Origin: Gammaproteobacteria bacterium
GTDB lineage: Bacteria > Pseudomonadota > Gammaproteobacteria > Steroidobacterales > Rariloculaceae
Assembly (NCBI GenBank): GCA_022819855.1
Contig: JAJEGN010000017.1
Span: forward strand, 40,280 to 104,279
Reading direction: 5' to 3'
DNA length: 64,000 bases
Part shown: one piece after another, positions 27,429 to 36,754 of the stretch
Numbering within the stretch: position 1 is the stretch's first letter
Layout of the letters: the number at the start of each line of letters is the position of its first letter
Position numbers and translations under genes: made by a program
Notes under the pieces: model-generated
The model's input: the letters and a program-made list of their open reading frames with translations, nothing else
Databases searched by the model: none
What the model was told of the DNA's origin: nothing

Positions 27429-28699
27429 TGCCATTGACACCGGCGGCCCGCAAAGCGAAATCCGCCGCCCCAGGCGACAGTCCGTCTCGCCGGTCTCAAC
27501 GCCACGCGCGGTTCGTCCGCGGACTGCGCGGTCATCTGCTCTCGACATGCTGCGCCATCACGGTGGCCTGCGCCCCCGTTCTCACCGGCTGGGCCCAGGA
27601 GCCTGGTGTCTTCGACGATCGCGTCGTATTCGGCCAGTCCGCGGCCTTCAGCGGAGAGGCGCAGGAACTCGGGATCAACCTGCGCCTGGGTATCGAGGCG
27701 GCGTTCGAGGAGGCTCGCGCCGCCGGCGGTGTGCATGGCCGGATGCCCGAACTCGTTTCTCTGGATGACGGCTACGAACCGGAAGCCGCCATCGTCAACA
27801 CTCGCCGCCTGATCGAAGAGGACCAGGTGTTCGCGCTGATCGGCGCCGTCGGTACGCCGACGTCCCGCTCCGCCACGCCCGTGGCTGCCGAGGCTGGAGT
27901 GCCCTATATCGCCCCGTTTACCGGTGCGGAGTTTCTCCGCGATCCGCAATGGACCAACATCGTGAACCTGCGTGCTTCCTACTATCAGGAAGCGGAATCG
28001 ATGGTCAGTCACCTGACCGAAGATCTGGGGACCGAACGTATCGCCGTGTTTTACCAGGACGATTCCTTCGGTCAGGCCGGCTACGAAGGCGTCACGCGGG
28101 CACTGGCGAGACGGGGCATGGAGGCTGTGGCGCTGACCGTTTTTCCTCGCAACACGAGGGCCGTCAAGACCGGTGTTCTCGAACTGCGCAACGCCGCTCC
28201 GGAAGCACTGATCATCGTCGGGTCCTACCAGCCGGTCGCGGAGACGATCGCGTGGTCCCGGCGCATAGGCTTCGACCCCGTCTTCCTGACAGTTTCCTTC
28301 GTCGGCAGCAACGCGCTTGCCCAGGTGCTCGGACCGGCAGGCGCCGGGGCCATCGTGACCCAGGTCGTGCCGTTCCCCCTGGATGAAGAGCTTCCCGTGA
28401 TCCGGGAGTATCACGCGGCCCTTTACGCGCATGCGCCCGATGCCGTGCCCGGCTTCGTGTCCCTGGAAGGCTATCTCGCCGGCAGGCTTGCGCTGGCGGC
28501 ATTGCAGAGCACAGGCTCCGAACTCACCCGCACGGGCTTCCTCGACGCATTGAAAACCACGGACCGGATGGACTTCGGCGGCTTTCTCGTCTCGTTCGAC
28601 GACGACAACCAGGGCTCGGATGCGGTATTCCTGACGGTGATCGACGATTCAGGCCAGTATCGCCCGCTCACGAGCCTGGACGAAACGGCCGCGCCTTGA
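27428..28699 (+). CDS. Periplasmic binding protein, branched-chain amino acid type
   Basis: 423 residues. A long basic N-terminus precedes a signal peptide ending GWAQ. The mature part is a type I periplasmic binding fold: VFGQSAAFSG, LVSLDDGYEPEAAIVNTRRLIEEDQVFALIG split across the hinge, and RIAVFYQDDSFG. Such proteins usually serve ABC importers of Leu/Ile/Val, amides or urea, but no permease or ATPase is nearby. Its place between a kinase-type regulator and a histidine kinase points to a sensory role. The ATG at 27428 overlaps the preceding stop by one base. Confidence 0.88.
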   Translation: MPLTPAARKAKSAAPGDSPSRRSQRHARFVRGLRGHLLSTCCAITVACAPVLTGWAQEPGVFDDRVVFGQSAAFSGEAQELGINLRLGIEAAFEEARAAGGVHGRMPELVSLDDGYEPEAAIVNTRRLIEEDQVFALIGAVGTPTSRSATPVAAEAGVPYIAPFTGAEFLRDPQWTNIVNLRASYYQEAESMVSHLTEDLGTERIAVFYQDDSFGQAGYEGVTRALARRGMEAVALTVFPRNTRAVKTGVLELRNAAPEALIIVGSYQPVAETIAWSRRIGFDPVFLTVSFVGSNALAQVLGPAGAGAIVTQVVPFPLDEELPVIREYHAALYAHAPDAVPGFVSLEGYLAGRLALAALQSTGSELTRTGFLDALKTTDRMDFGGFLVSFDDDNQGSDAVFLTVIDDSGQYRPLTSLDETAAP

Positions 28700-28709
28700 C
28701 CGGACAGCC

Positions 28710-30959
28710 ATGAACAACTGGCTCAAGCGTATCGTATCGGCGATGAGCCGCATCTCGGTGCGGCTGTACATCGGGATCGGCGGCGCCATCGCGCTGACGA
28801 TGACCACCAGCCTCATCGCCTGGCTGTCGTTCACCCGCGTCGGTGAGACGCAGGACCAGATCAACGTATACGTCCCGGACATGGTCACCGCTTTTCTGCT
28901 TGCCCAGCAGAACAACACGCTTGCGGCCGCCGCAGCGCGGCTGACCGCCGCTGTTTCGCGCGAGGATTTCCTGCGCGTCGCAAACGAGATCGCCGAGGAA
29001 CGTACGCTCTTCGAACAGCGTCTGAACGAGCTGACTTTGCAGAACGACGCTGACGCTGACGCCGAAGCCGACGACGGCGCCAACGACATTCGTACGGAGG
29101 CCGAGGCCCTGATCGACAACATTCGCGCCATCGAGAGTTCCGTCGCGGAGCGGTTCACGCTCAGTGAACGCAGCGAGAACCTGTATGCGGAGCTCACGGC
29201 GCTGCAACAGTTGCTGGAGCGGCAACTTGCCGAGGCCACGGACGACCAGTTCTTCTATACCGTTACCGGTTTGCGGGAACTCGACGGTCCCGAAGCAGAT
29301 CCGGAAGTTCATTTTTCCGAACCCGAACTGCACCATTTCCGCTACCTGATGGAACTGGATTTCGCCAGCACGCTTGGCGCGCAGATTCTTGCCGCGGTCT
29401 CGAACATTTCCGATCCCAGCCAGCTCGAACCGTTGCGGGAACGATTCGAAGCGGCCGCGGCGACGATCGACCGCAACGTCAGGAACATCGGCGATGGCGA
29501 TGCGATCACTTCGGAACTCGTGGCGGACTTTGACCGCCTCGTCGAGTTGGGCGGCGGCTCCGGCGGGAGCTTCGATCTGCGGTCGCAGGAACTGGTACTC
29601 GCGGAACGGCAAGAGGACTTGCTGACAACCAATCGCACGCTGGCCGCCGAACTTGACGTGCTGATCGAGAGCAACGTCAGCGCGGCGCGGGCCCGTTCTC
29701 TCGGCGCCACGCTCGAGGCCACGGAAGCGACGGACGGAGCCCGTACCTTGCTCCTGTGGATCAACATACTCGCGATTGCCGGGGGTCTCGCGATCGCGTC
29801 GCTGTACGTAGGCACTCTGGTGGCGCGTATCAACTGGCTGTCGGGCCGCATGCGGGCCATGGCTGCAGGCGACCTCAAGCGCAAGGTCAAGATGCGCGGG
29901 CGTGACGAGGTCGCCGAAATGGCAGCGGCGCTCGAGGTGTTCCGCCACAATTCGCTCGAGGCGCAGCGCTTGAATCTCGTCGAAAAACTGGCCGAAGAGC
30001 TGCGCGGCAAGAACGAGGAACTCGAGAATGTACTCGGCGAGCTCAGGCAGGCGCAGGATCAGATCGTCATGCGCGAGAAACTCGCGGCGCTCGGCGAACT
30101 CACGGCAGGCGTCGCCCACGAAATCAAGAATCCGCTGAATTTCGTCAAGAACTTCGCGGAAGGTTCCGTGGAGATTCTCGACGAATTGAAGGAAGTTCTC
30201 GCCACGACGGAGGGCGAACTGACCGACGAGCAACGCGACCTGCTGCTCGAAATCGGCGGCGACATCGAGGAGAACCTGGCGACGATTCTCCGCAACAGCG
30301 AACGCGCCAACCGGATCGTGCAGGACATGCTCAGCATGGGCCGCGGGTCAGGCGAATGGGGGCACGCGGACATGAATCTGCTGCTGACCGAGCATGCCAA
30401 TCTCGCCTATCACGCCGTTCGGGCCAGCGACCCGAACTTCGTCCTCGACATCAAGGAAGACCTGGACCCGAACGCGGGCGAGATCGAAGCCATACCTCAC
30501 GACCTCGGACGCGTGTTCCTGAACATGGTCACGAATGCCTGCCACGCCACGGACGCCAAGCGCAGGCAAATCGAGAAGGAAACGGGCGCAAAGGTCATAC
30601 CCGGAGAAGGCGGCTACGAGCCCGAAGTCAAACTGAGTACGCGCCGCGACACCGACAGCATGGTCGTGACCATCCGCGACAACGGCTCGGGAATGCCGCC
30701 GGATGTCATCGAAAAGATCTTTCATCCGTTCTTCACCACCAAGCCGCCTGACAAGGGCACCGGGCTCGGTCTTTCGATTTGCAACGACATCGTGCGTGAG
30801 CACGGCGGCACGATAAACGTCACGAGTGAGGACGGCGAATACACGGAGATGCGAATCGAGCTGCCGCTCGAATCCCGGCTGTCGTCGCTGGCGGAGGATT
30901 CGGAGGCGGAGGAGTCGACGGCCGCGAAGGCGGAAGATTCAGCGGCGCTGTCGAACTGA
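28710..30959 (+). CDS. Membrane sensor histidine kinase
   Basis: 749 residues. A membrane helix at about 17-40, a periplasmic helical region to about 345, a second helix at about 346-370, a HAMP segment (AMAAGDLKRKVKMRGRDEV), a coiled coil, and a HisKA domain with His470 in GVAHEIKNPLNF. The ATPase domain follows: NMVTNACHAT, DNGSGMP and GTGLGLSI. The periplasmic region could receive the binding protein encoded just upstream. Its likely target is the receiver domain of the PP2C protein at 25837. The tail is Glu/Ala-rich. Confidence 0.9.
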   Translation: MNNWLKRIVSAMSRISVRLYIGIGGAIALTMTTSLIAWLSFTRVGETQDQINVYVPDMVTAFLLAQQNNTLAAAAARLTAAVSREDFLRVANEIAEERTLFEQRLNELTLQNDADADAEADDGANDIRTEAEALIDNIRAIESSVAERFTLSERSENLYAELTALQQLLERQLAEATDDQFFYTVTGLRELDGPEADPEVHFSEPELHHFRYLMELDFASTLGAQILAAVSNISDPSQLEPLRERFEAAAATIDRNVRNIGDGDAITSELVADFDRLVELGGGSGGSFDLRSQELVLAERQEDLLTTNRTLAAELDVLIESNVSAARARSLGATLEATEATDGARTLLLWINILAIAGGLAIASLYVGTLVARINWLSGRMRAMAAGDLKRKVKMRGRDEVAEMAAALEVFRHNSLEAQRLNLVEKLAEELRGKNEELENVLGELRQAQDQIVMREKLAALGELTAGVAHEIKNPLNFVKNFAEGSVEILDELKEVLATTEGELTDEQRDLLLEIGGDIEENLATILRNSERANRIVQDMLSMGRGSGEWGHADMNLLLTEHANLAYHAVRASDPNFVLDIKEDLDPNAGEIEAIPHDLGRVFLNMVTNACHATDAKRRQIEKETGAKVIPGEGGYEPEVKLSTRRDTDSMVVTIRDNGSGMPPDVIEKIFHPFFTTKPPDKGTGLGLSICNDIVREHGGTINVTSEDGEYTEMRIELPLESRLSSLAEDSEAEESTAAKAEDSAALSN

Positions 30960-30969
30960 TGTCGGGGGA

Positions 30970-30984
30970 GCCGCCTGAGGCGGC
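30970..30984. terminator. Short hairpin between convergent genes
   Basis: GCCGCC-TGA-GGCGGC forms a 6-bp stem between the histidine-kinase stop and the convergent STAS stop. It lacks a clear U-tract, so a terminator role is only suggested by its position. Confidence 0.35.
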
Positions 30985-30985
30985 A

Positions 30986-31321
30986 TCAACCGCTCATGGC
31001 TGTCCGCGCGAGTTCGGGCGATTCATGAACCTTGATGACCTTGTCGAAGCCGCTGATCTCGAAGACTTCCCGGATCGGGTCCGACAGCGAGCAAATCGCG
31101 AACCCGGCCTTGCGCTGCTCCAGCACCTTGGCCAGCATCAACAGGACGCGCAAACCCGCACTGCTGATATACGCAAGCTGCTCCATGTCCATGATGACCG
31201 CAGTATCGTCGTCGGCGATCGCTGCCTGCACGTCACTGTGAAAGTCGTTCGCATTGGAGCCATCGATACGGCCTTGCACTTTCACCGAAAGTACGCCTCC
31301 GTCTCGTTCCGTTTCGATCAT
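30986..31321 (-). CDS. STAS-domain anti-sigma-factor antagonist
   Basis: 111 residues from the ATG at 31321, preceded by a GAGGAG site; in-frame upstream ATGs exist. The single STAS domain includes VIMDMEQLAYISSAGLRVLL, with the phosphorylatable Ser at 53-54. In partner switching, the unphosphorylated form binds the RsbW-type kinase and frees its target; the PP2C phosphatase reactivates it. It is convergent with the histidine-kinase gene and closes the cluster at 25.8-31.3 kb. Confidence 0.87.
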   Translation of the reverse strand: MIETERDGGVLSVKVQGRIDGSNANDFHSDVQAAIADDDTAVIMDMEQLAYISSAGLRVLLMLAKVLEQRKAGFAICSLSDPIREVFEISGFDKVIKVHESPELARTAMSG

Positions 31322-31578
31322 GAATGTCTCCTCGCCGGGATCAGCCTTGCTCATGCAGACCAGCCGGCTACCGGCCGCTTGCACAGACGACGCCCTCAGC
31401 GCCACGTCCGATAGCGGGGGCCTAGTTTACGCGATAACGCGGGAGAGGTGCACGTATTCTTGACAGCGGTGCCGGTCCAGTCGTATTTCTGCCCCAGGGA
31501 TCGCCGTATACTGAGCGACGGCGCATGGAAATACGCGATTTTCCGGTACTTTTTCGTCAGTGGGGAGGCGTATCGACA

Positions 31579-31971
31579 GTGAAAACAGGTAAGGCGACAG
31601 TGTGGTCCGCGCTCATGGCAGGCAATGCACTGATGGCAGCGGCACTCGCTCAGGAAGGATTCCCGCTCGACGGCACATGGCGTGGAGAGTTCGGTCCGAG
31701 CTCCGGCGACCGCACTCCCGTGGTCATCGTCATGAAGTGGGACGGCGAACGCATCAACGGCATGATCAACCCGGGACCGCGTTCGATCGAATTCACCAGC
31801 GCGGGACTCGAGCCGAGCACCTGGACCGTGCGCATCGAAGCGCAGACGCCGGAAGCGGAAACCATCATGATCGAGGGTACCCTGCAGGACATAGGTTCCT
31901 ACAATCGCTTCATTGAAGGCACCTGGAGTCAGGGCGGCGTCGAGACGGGTTTCAGGATCGCTCGCGAATAG
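31579..31971 (+). CDS. Small secreted protein of unknown function
   Basis: 130 residues from a GTG at 31579, which has GGGGAGG about 10 bases upstream; an in-frame ATG at 31525 would add 18 residues. The signal peptide ends MAAALAQ, followed by FPLDGTWRGEF, RTPVVIVMKWDGERINGMINPGP and a late GTWSQGG. The alternating pattern suggests a small beta-barrel. I do not recognise a function. It is followed by the DUF6152/paralogue block starting at 32121 on the same strand. Confidence 0.65.
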   Translation: MKTGKATVWSALMAGNALMAAALAQEGFPLDGTWRGEFGPSSGDRTPVVIVMKWDGERINGMINPGPRSIEFTSAGLEPSTWTVRIEAQTPEAETIMIEGTLQDIGSYNRFIEGTWSQGGVETGFRIARE

Positions 31972-32120
31972 ACCCTCGGGATCGCCAACCATACGGCGCA
32001 CAGTGACTGCAATGACCGACGACAACCACGTTTCCAAACCGCGTCGCGGAAGGCCGCATCCGGACAGCACCGCTGGCGACGAAGGACCCTGGCCCGGCGA
32101 GACTCCATGGTGATCGAACG

Positions 32121-32981
32121 ATGATTCCGGCCATCCACAGCAAGAGTTGCGCGGCGTTTCCGTGCGCGATGCTCCGGCTATGCCGGGGACTGTTGGCCGT
32201 TCTCGCACTCGCGGCCTGCGAGCCTTCCCCGCCTTCCTCCCCTCCCGGAACGCCGCCCGAAGCGACTTCGGCGCCGCCGGAGGCGCCTGCCCGGGCAACG
32301 CCCCGATACGACGATGGCCTCGTCCGCTTCGATCGCGTTCCGGGCGAGAAGGGCTACTGGGGCCAGGCCGGCGTGAGTTCCCTGGTCGAGACCGGTGTCG
32401 AGGCGCCGATGAACGGCATCGGCCTGCTCGACAACCTTGCGGACGCTCCGCGAGTCGCACCGTTCAGGCCATGGGCGCTCGCGCTCTATGAGCACCGCCA
32501 ACGGAACGGACTGGCCGACGATCCCACGCGATTCTGCCTGCCGCCGGCGGGGCCCCGTCACATGCATGCGCCTGGTGGATTCCGGATCATCCAGGATCGC
32601 AATTTCGACCGCGTCTACGTGATGTTCGGGGGCGGCAACCGCAACTGGCGTGTGATATTTCTCGATGGCCGCGCACCTCCCGACCCCGCGGAGGTCGTCG
32701 GAACCTACTACGGATACTCGTCCGGCCGCTGGGAGGACGATACGCTCGTCGTCGAGTCAAGCGGTTTCAACGCGCGCTTCTGGTTCTCCAACGGAGGCCT
32801 GCCCCACACCGAAGCGCTGCATCTGACCGAGCGTTTCTCACGCCCGGACTACCATACGCTCAGATACGAAGTCACCGTTGACGATCCGTACACCTACACA
32901 AGGCCCTGGAACGCCGAGTGGACCGTCGAATGGGTGGAAGGCAGCGTGATCCCCGAGCAGTTTTGTGAGGACAATCGCTGA
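32121..32981 (+). CDS. Lipoprotein of the secreted W-(D/E)-x-D-x-L family
   Basis: 286 residues. A signal peptide ends in the lipobox LALAAC followed by a Pro/Ala-rich tether (EPSPPSSPPGTPP), so it is probably lipid-anchored. The family plan follows: FRPWALALYEHRQ, FCLPPAGPRHMH, SGRWEDDTLVVESSGFN, GLPHTEALHLTERFSRPD and YEVTVDDPYTYTRPW. No good ribosome site is seen at 32121 or at the later ATG (32169). A DUF6152 gene and a second paralogue follow, then an MFS transporter. Function unknown. Confidence 0.7.
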   Translation: MIPAIHSKSCAAFPCAMLRLCRGLLAVLALAACEPSPPSSPPGTPPEATSAPPEAPARATPRYDDGLVRFDRVPGEKGYWGQAGVSSLVETGVEAPMNGIGLLDNLADAPRVAPFRPWALALYEHRQRNGLADDPTRFCLPPAGPRHMHAPGGFRIIQDRNFDRVYVMFGGGNRNWRVIFLDGRAPPDPAEVVGTYYGYSSGRWEDDTLVVESSGFNARFWFSNGGLPHTEALHLTERFSRPDYHTLRYEVTVDDPYTYTRPWNAEWTVEWVEGSVIPEQFCEDNR

Positions 32982-33022
32982 GGAAATTGTCACAATGGAG
33001 CGACCGAGGAGGTAAGCCGCCG

Positions 33023-33454
33023 ATGTCGAGCAAAAGCGTTCCGACTGTTCTGGCCCTCGCAGGCCTGCTTGGCCTGACTCTGCAGGCCCAGGCACATCAT
33101 TCGTTCCGGTCGCAGTACGACGCCGACCAGCCCGTAACCTTCACCGGAATCGTCACGAAGGTCGAGTGGATGAACCCGCACGTCTACTTCTATATCGATG
33201 TCGACAACGAGGACACCGGCGCGCTGGAGAACTGGGGCTTCGAAATGGGACCGCCTCACATGCTGCAGCAGCGCGGCTGGAAGCGGAATTCGATGCAGAT
33301 CGGCGACGAGGTCGAGGTGCACGGCACGCGGGCCAGAGACGGCAGCACGACGGCGAACGCACGCCGGGTAACGTTGACGTCGACCGGCCAGGTGCTCGGC
33401 GCGGCATCGAGCGAAGCGCAGACGATCACGACCGGCGAGCAGGCGACCAACTAG
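33023..33454 (+). CDS. DUF6152 family secreted protein
   Basis: 143 residues. The signal peptide ends LQAQA and is followed by HHSFRSQYD, VTFTGIVTKVEWMNPHVYFYIDVD, WGFEMGPPHMLQQRGWKRN and GDEVEVHGTRARDGS, the complete DUF6152 pattern. GGAGG lies upstream of the ATG at 33023. It sits between two W-(D/E)-x-D-x-L proteins (33471 starts 16 bases after it). Predicted periplasmic; role unknown. Confidence 0.82.
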   Translation: MSSKSVPTVLALAGLLGLTLQAQAHHSFRSQYDADQPVTFTGIVTKVEWMNPHVYFYIDVDNEDTGALENWGFEMGPPHMLQQRGWKRNSMQIGDEVEVHGTRARDGSTTANARRVTLTSTGQVLGAASSEAQTITTGEQATN

Positions 33455-33470
33455 TTCGGAGAACACGAGC

Positions 33471-34313
33471 GTGACTCAGCAGGGCCACCGGAGACCGGGA
33501 ACGACCGCGCTGATCGCAGCGACGACTCTGGCCGTGATCGCGGCAACGAACGGTCACGCCCAGCAGGCCGAGCCGGAGACTGTCCGCCCCGCCCCGCGAT
33601 GGCCGGACGGCCGCATCAGCTTCACCGGGCCGCCCGGCGAGCTCGGCAACTGGGGCGGCCCCCCAACGAGCACTCTGGCCAACCACTACCGCGAAGGCGC
33701 GCTCGGCGACTCCGGGATCAACCTCGAGACGAATCTCGATGCCGAAGATGTGCCCTTTCAGCCTTGGGCTCGGGAACTCTATGAGTACCGCCAGGCGACC
33801 TTCACCAAGGACGACCCCCACACGCGCTGCAAGCCTTCAGGCGGTGCGCGGCTGTTCCATACACCCTACGGGTTTGAGATTCTCGACCTCGGCGACGAGA
33901 TCATCTTCGTCACCGTCGGCGCGCCGCATTCCTGGCGTGTCGTTCACATGGACCGAACCGAACATCCGGCCGATCTCGAACCGTCCTGGTACGGGCACTC
34001 GATCGGCCGCTGGGACGGCGACACGCTCGTCATCGACACGGTCAGCTTCAATGACAAGTTCTGGATATCGCGCGGCGGATTCCCGCACACGACCCAACTG
34101 CACACGATAGAACGGATCTCGCGACCTGATTTCAGCCGCCTGCGCTACGAGATCACGATCGACGATCCGGGCGCCTACACCGACACCTGGTCTGGCGGAT
34201 GGTACATCCCGTGGATCGCCGGCAACGAACCGTTCGACTACCTGTGCCAGGAGAACAATCTGGACGCCGCACGCATGGTCGGTCCCGATCTCGACGAGGA
34301 CGCGGGCGAGTGA
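33471..34313 (+). CDS. Secreted W-(D/E)-x-D-x-L family protein
   Basis: 280 residues from a GTG start with GGAGAA upstream. The signal peptide ends at GHAQQ. The family plan is complete: FQPWARELYEYRQ, RCKPSGGARLFHTPYGFEI, SIGRWDGDTLVIDTVSFN, GGFPHTTQLHTIERISRPD, YEITIDDPGAYTDTW and a C-terminal YLCQENN. It is among the canonical members, closest to those at 32121 and 35924. It precedes an MFS transporter by 48 bases on the same strand. Function unknown. Confidence 0.72.
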   Translation: MTQQGHRRPGTTALIAATTLAVIAATNGHAQQAEPETVRPAPRWPDGRISFTGPPGELGNWGGPPTSTLANHYREGALGDSGINLETNLDAEDVPFQPWARELYEYRQATFTKDDPHTRCKPSGGARLFHTPYGFEILDLGDEIIFVTVGAPHSWRVVHMDRTEHPADLEPSWYGHSIGRWDGDTLVIDTVSFNDKFWISRGGFPHTTQLHTIERISRPDFSRLRYEITIDDPGAYTDTWSGGWYIPWIAGNEPFDYLCQENNLDAARMVGPDLDEDAGE

Positions 34314-34361
34314 TCCCGACTTTCGAGCCCCAAGCTTGAACGACTCCGGGAGGAGGCTTCC

Positions 34362-35633
34362 ATGAGCACTGCAAAACAGGAACTGGCGCACAATTGGCCG
34401 CTGATGGTCGTCGCGTTCCTGCTCGTATTCTTCGCCTTCGGCGTGCCGACCTACTCGCTGCCCTTCATGTACGGCCCCGCGATGGAAGAGTTCGGCTGGT
34501 CGAACGCCCAGGTCAACCTGCTGTCGACCGCCAAGTTCCTGATCGGCGCCGTTGCCGCGCTCGGCATGGGCATCCTCGTGGACAGGATGGGCGGGCGCTG
34601 GACGGTGCTCGTGGGTGCGGCGACCGGCGGCGTCGCGATGGCGCTGTTCCTGTTTGCGACCAATCTCCCCGTCTACTATCTCGCCGGCGCGATGCTCGGT
34701 TTCTCCGCGTCGTCGATCGTCGCGGCGATGAAGGTCATCGTCGCGCGACTTTTTGCCGTCAACCAGGGACTGGCGATGGGCATTGTGCTGACCGCCACGA
34801 GTTTCGGCGGCGTCGTGATGCCATGGGTCTGGCCGATCATGCTCGAGGCCATGAACTGGCGCCAGATCATCGCGCTTCTGAGCCTCGGGCCGTTCCTGGT
34901 TGCCGTACCCGCGTGGCTGATATTCATGGCGACAAGCAGGCGCATGAGGGAGGTCGTCAGCGCGCCGTCGGCGGTGAAGAGCGGTACGACGATCTGGCAG
35001 CACTTTCGATCGATCAGCCGCGAGCGCGCTTTCTGGCTCATCGCGACCGGCGTCTTTCTCGTCTCGGCTGTCGATCAGGCCTTGATGCAGAACTACGTGA
35101 ATTTCCTGCGCGTCGACAAGGGCATGGACCTGCGCGAAACCATCGCGTGGGCCGGCAGCCTGCTTGCCATAATCGGCGTTCTCGCCAAGGTCGGATCGGG
35201 CTGGTTCTTCGATCGCTTCTCGATCCGCGGCATCGCATTCTTCTACTTCCTGCTCGCGGTATCGATCTTCCTTGGCCTGCCCGTGGCCGGAGTCGGCACG
35301 CTGCTCGCGTTCATCATTGTGCGCGGCATCGCCCACGGCGGCATGATCGTGGACGTGCCGATTCTGACCAAACACTTCTTCGGCATGGAACGCATCGGCA
35401 TGACGATGGGGATCATGGCCGTGTGCGTTAACCTCGGTTTCGCCGCAGGGCCGCCCATCTTCGGCTGGCTCGCTGACACCACCGGCAACTTCACCGTCGG
35501 TATGATCCTGTACGGGTGTGTCGCTGCCGTGGCGACGTTGACGCTGCTGCCGATCAAGCCACGGTACTGGGTGTCCCCCGCGGAGCGCCGCGAAGGCAAA
35601 CTCCCGGCCGCGATGCAGCCTGCCGCGGGTTAG
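34362..35633 (+). CDS. MFS transporter
   Basis: 423 residues with 12 membrane helices in two halves. The helix 2-3 loop carries GILVDRMGGRWT, the MFS signature, and the second half has GSGWFFDRFSIRG. The length and the overall layout resemble the oxalate/formate and aromatic-acid type MFS carriers. GGGAGGAGG lies before the ATG. It follows a DUF6152/paralogue block and precedes ring-cleavage genes at 37.4-40.2 kb; an organic-acid substrate is possible but unproven. A palindromic repeat follows its stop. Confidence 0.88.
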   Translation: MSTAKQELAHNWPLMVVAFLLVFFAFGVPTYSLPFMYGPAMEEFGWSNAQVNLLSTAKFLIGAVAALGMGILVDRMGGRWTVLVGAATGGVAMALFLFATNLPVYYLAGAMLGFSASSIVAAMKVIVARLFAVNQGLAMGIVLTATSFGGVVMPWVWPIMLEAMNWRQIIALLSLGPFLVAVPAWLIFMATSRRMREVVSAPSAVKSGTTIWQHFRSISRERAFWLIATGVFLVSAVDQALMQNYVNFLRVDKGMDLRETIAWAGSLLAIIGVLAKVGSGWFFDRFSIRGIAFFYFLLAVSIFLGLPVAGVGTLLAFIIVRGIAHGGMIVDVPILTKHFFGMERIGMTMGIMAVCVNLGFAAGPPIFGWLADTTGNFTVGMILYGCVAAVATLTLLPIKPRYWVSPAERREGKLPAAMQPAAG

Positions 35634-35658
35634 CGCGGGGAGTTCATCGCAGGGATGC

Positions 35659-35768
35659 GGGGAGTCGTACCGCCGCTCGCTTGAGACGCGCCGTGAATAC
35701 ATCCATGTAGGCTCCGCGCGCGCATCCATGCGCGCGAGGGTCTCAAGCGAGCGGCGGTACGACTCCCC
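35659..35768. repeat. Palindromic dispersed repeat with long arms
   Basis: Two perfect 28-base inverted arms (35659-35686 and 35741-35768) enclose a 54-base centre. The centre holds a second perfect palindrome at 35717-35736 (9-base arms, 2-base gap). A 38-base part of the centre (35689-35726) recurs identically at 63963-64000. No gene lies within it. The form suggests a mobile palindromic repeat of the REP/MITE kind; it may also end transcription of the MFS gene. Confidence 0.85.
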
Positions 35769-35923
35769 TTGACGTCTGCGCGAGCCCGCGTAACGTGCCT
35801 ACGCTGCGCCCGACACTGCCGACGGATTTCGAGACCCGCCAAAGTCGACGATAACTCATCGACATGCATCGCCAATACATGCAGGGCGATGCTTGCGTGA
35901 CCGCAGGCGCGGCCGACTTTGGG

Positions 35924-36754
35924 CTACTGTCCGACCAGGTGGGCCGGATCGAGGTTGTTGTCCTGGCAGAAGTACTCGATGAATTCCTCATTGGGATTCC
36001 ATCGCTTGGTCCAGCTCGTGCTCCAGGGCTCGTGATATGCGAGCGGGTCGTCGATCGTGATCTCGTAGCGCAGCGTCATGAGATCGGGCCTCGAGATCCG
36101 TTCCACGAGGTGCAGCGCCTCGGTATGCGGGTAACCTTCGCGGTGAATCCAGAAACGCTCGTTGAAACCGACGGTGTCGATCACGAGCGTATCGCCGTCC
36201 CAATGTCCGACCGAGTGACCGAAGTAGCTCGGGTTCAGGAAATCGCCTTCCGGGTGGCGCCGACCGTCCATGTAGACCTCACGCCACGGCCTCGTCGAGC
36301 CGCCGGAAAGGATGTAGATGCGTTGAATTGACGGCGCCTGGACGATCTGCAGGCCGAACGGCACGGCCATCTGCCGCGGTCCTCCGGGCGGTGCACAGCG
36401 TGCGTGCGGATCGTCCTTTGCGAGCGTGCTCTTGCGATACTCGTAGACTGCCCGCGCCCAGGGCCGGAAGGGTATTTCCTCGGGCGGAGGGTAGTCTGCG
36501 CCGCCGACCAGGGGACCCGATCCGCCTTCCCAGTAGCCCTTGCCATCGGCAAGCGGGCCCAGGTTCGGCGTGCCGTCAGGCAGGCGCGGCGTCGCTGGTG
36601 CCGAGTTTTCCTGCGCCGGTGTCTGGGTCGCAAATAACAGCAGGCACGACCCGAGAACGCTCATCCGGGCCACGCGCCGCATCGAACGTCCAAGGTACGA
36701 TGCGCGGCGCCGGTCGACTCTCCGCGACCGACGCGGACTTATCCCAGCGGTCAT
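35924..36754 (-). CDS. Secreted W-(D/E)-x-D-x-L family protein
   Basis: 276 residues from an ATG that overlaps the DUF6152 stop (ATGA at 36754-36751); an internal ATG at 36682 would start closer to the signal peptide, which ends FATQTPAQ. The canonical motifs are present: FRPWARAVYEYRK, RCAPPGGPRQM, SVGHWDGDTLVIDTVGFN, GYPHTEALHLVERISRPD, YEITIDDPLAYHEPW and FCQDNN. It forms a two-gene unit with the DUF6152 gene. Function unknown. Confidence 0.72.
   Translation of the reverse strand: MTAGISPRRSRRVDRRRASYLGRSMRRVARMSVLGSCLLLFATQTPAQENSAPATPRLPDGTPNLGPLADGKGYWEGGSGPLVGGADYPPPEEIPFRPWARAVYEYRKSTLAKDDPHARCAPPGGPRQMAVPFGLQIVQAPSIQRIYILSGGSTRPWREVYMDGRRHPEGDFLNPSYFGHSVGHWDGDTLVIDTVGFNERFWIHREGYPHTEALHLVERISRPDLMTLRYEITIDDPLAYHEPWSTSWTKRWNPNEEFIEYFCQDNNLDPAHLVGQ

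Noticed and set aside
33837..35729. Minus-strand open frame of 630 codons opposite the MFS gene
   Set aside because: Rich in Asp, Arg, His and Glu as expected for an antisense reading of high-GC codons; the plus-strand frames encode a clear MFS transporter and a family protein.
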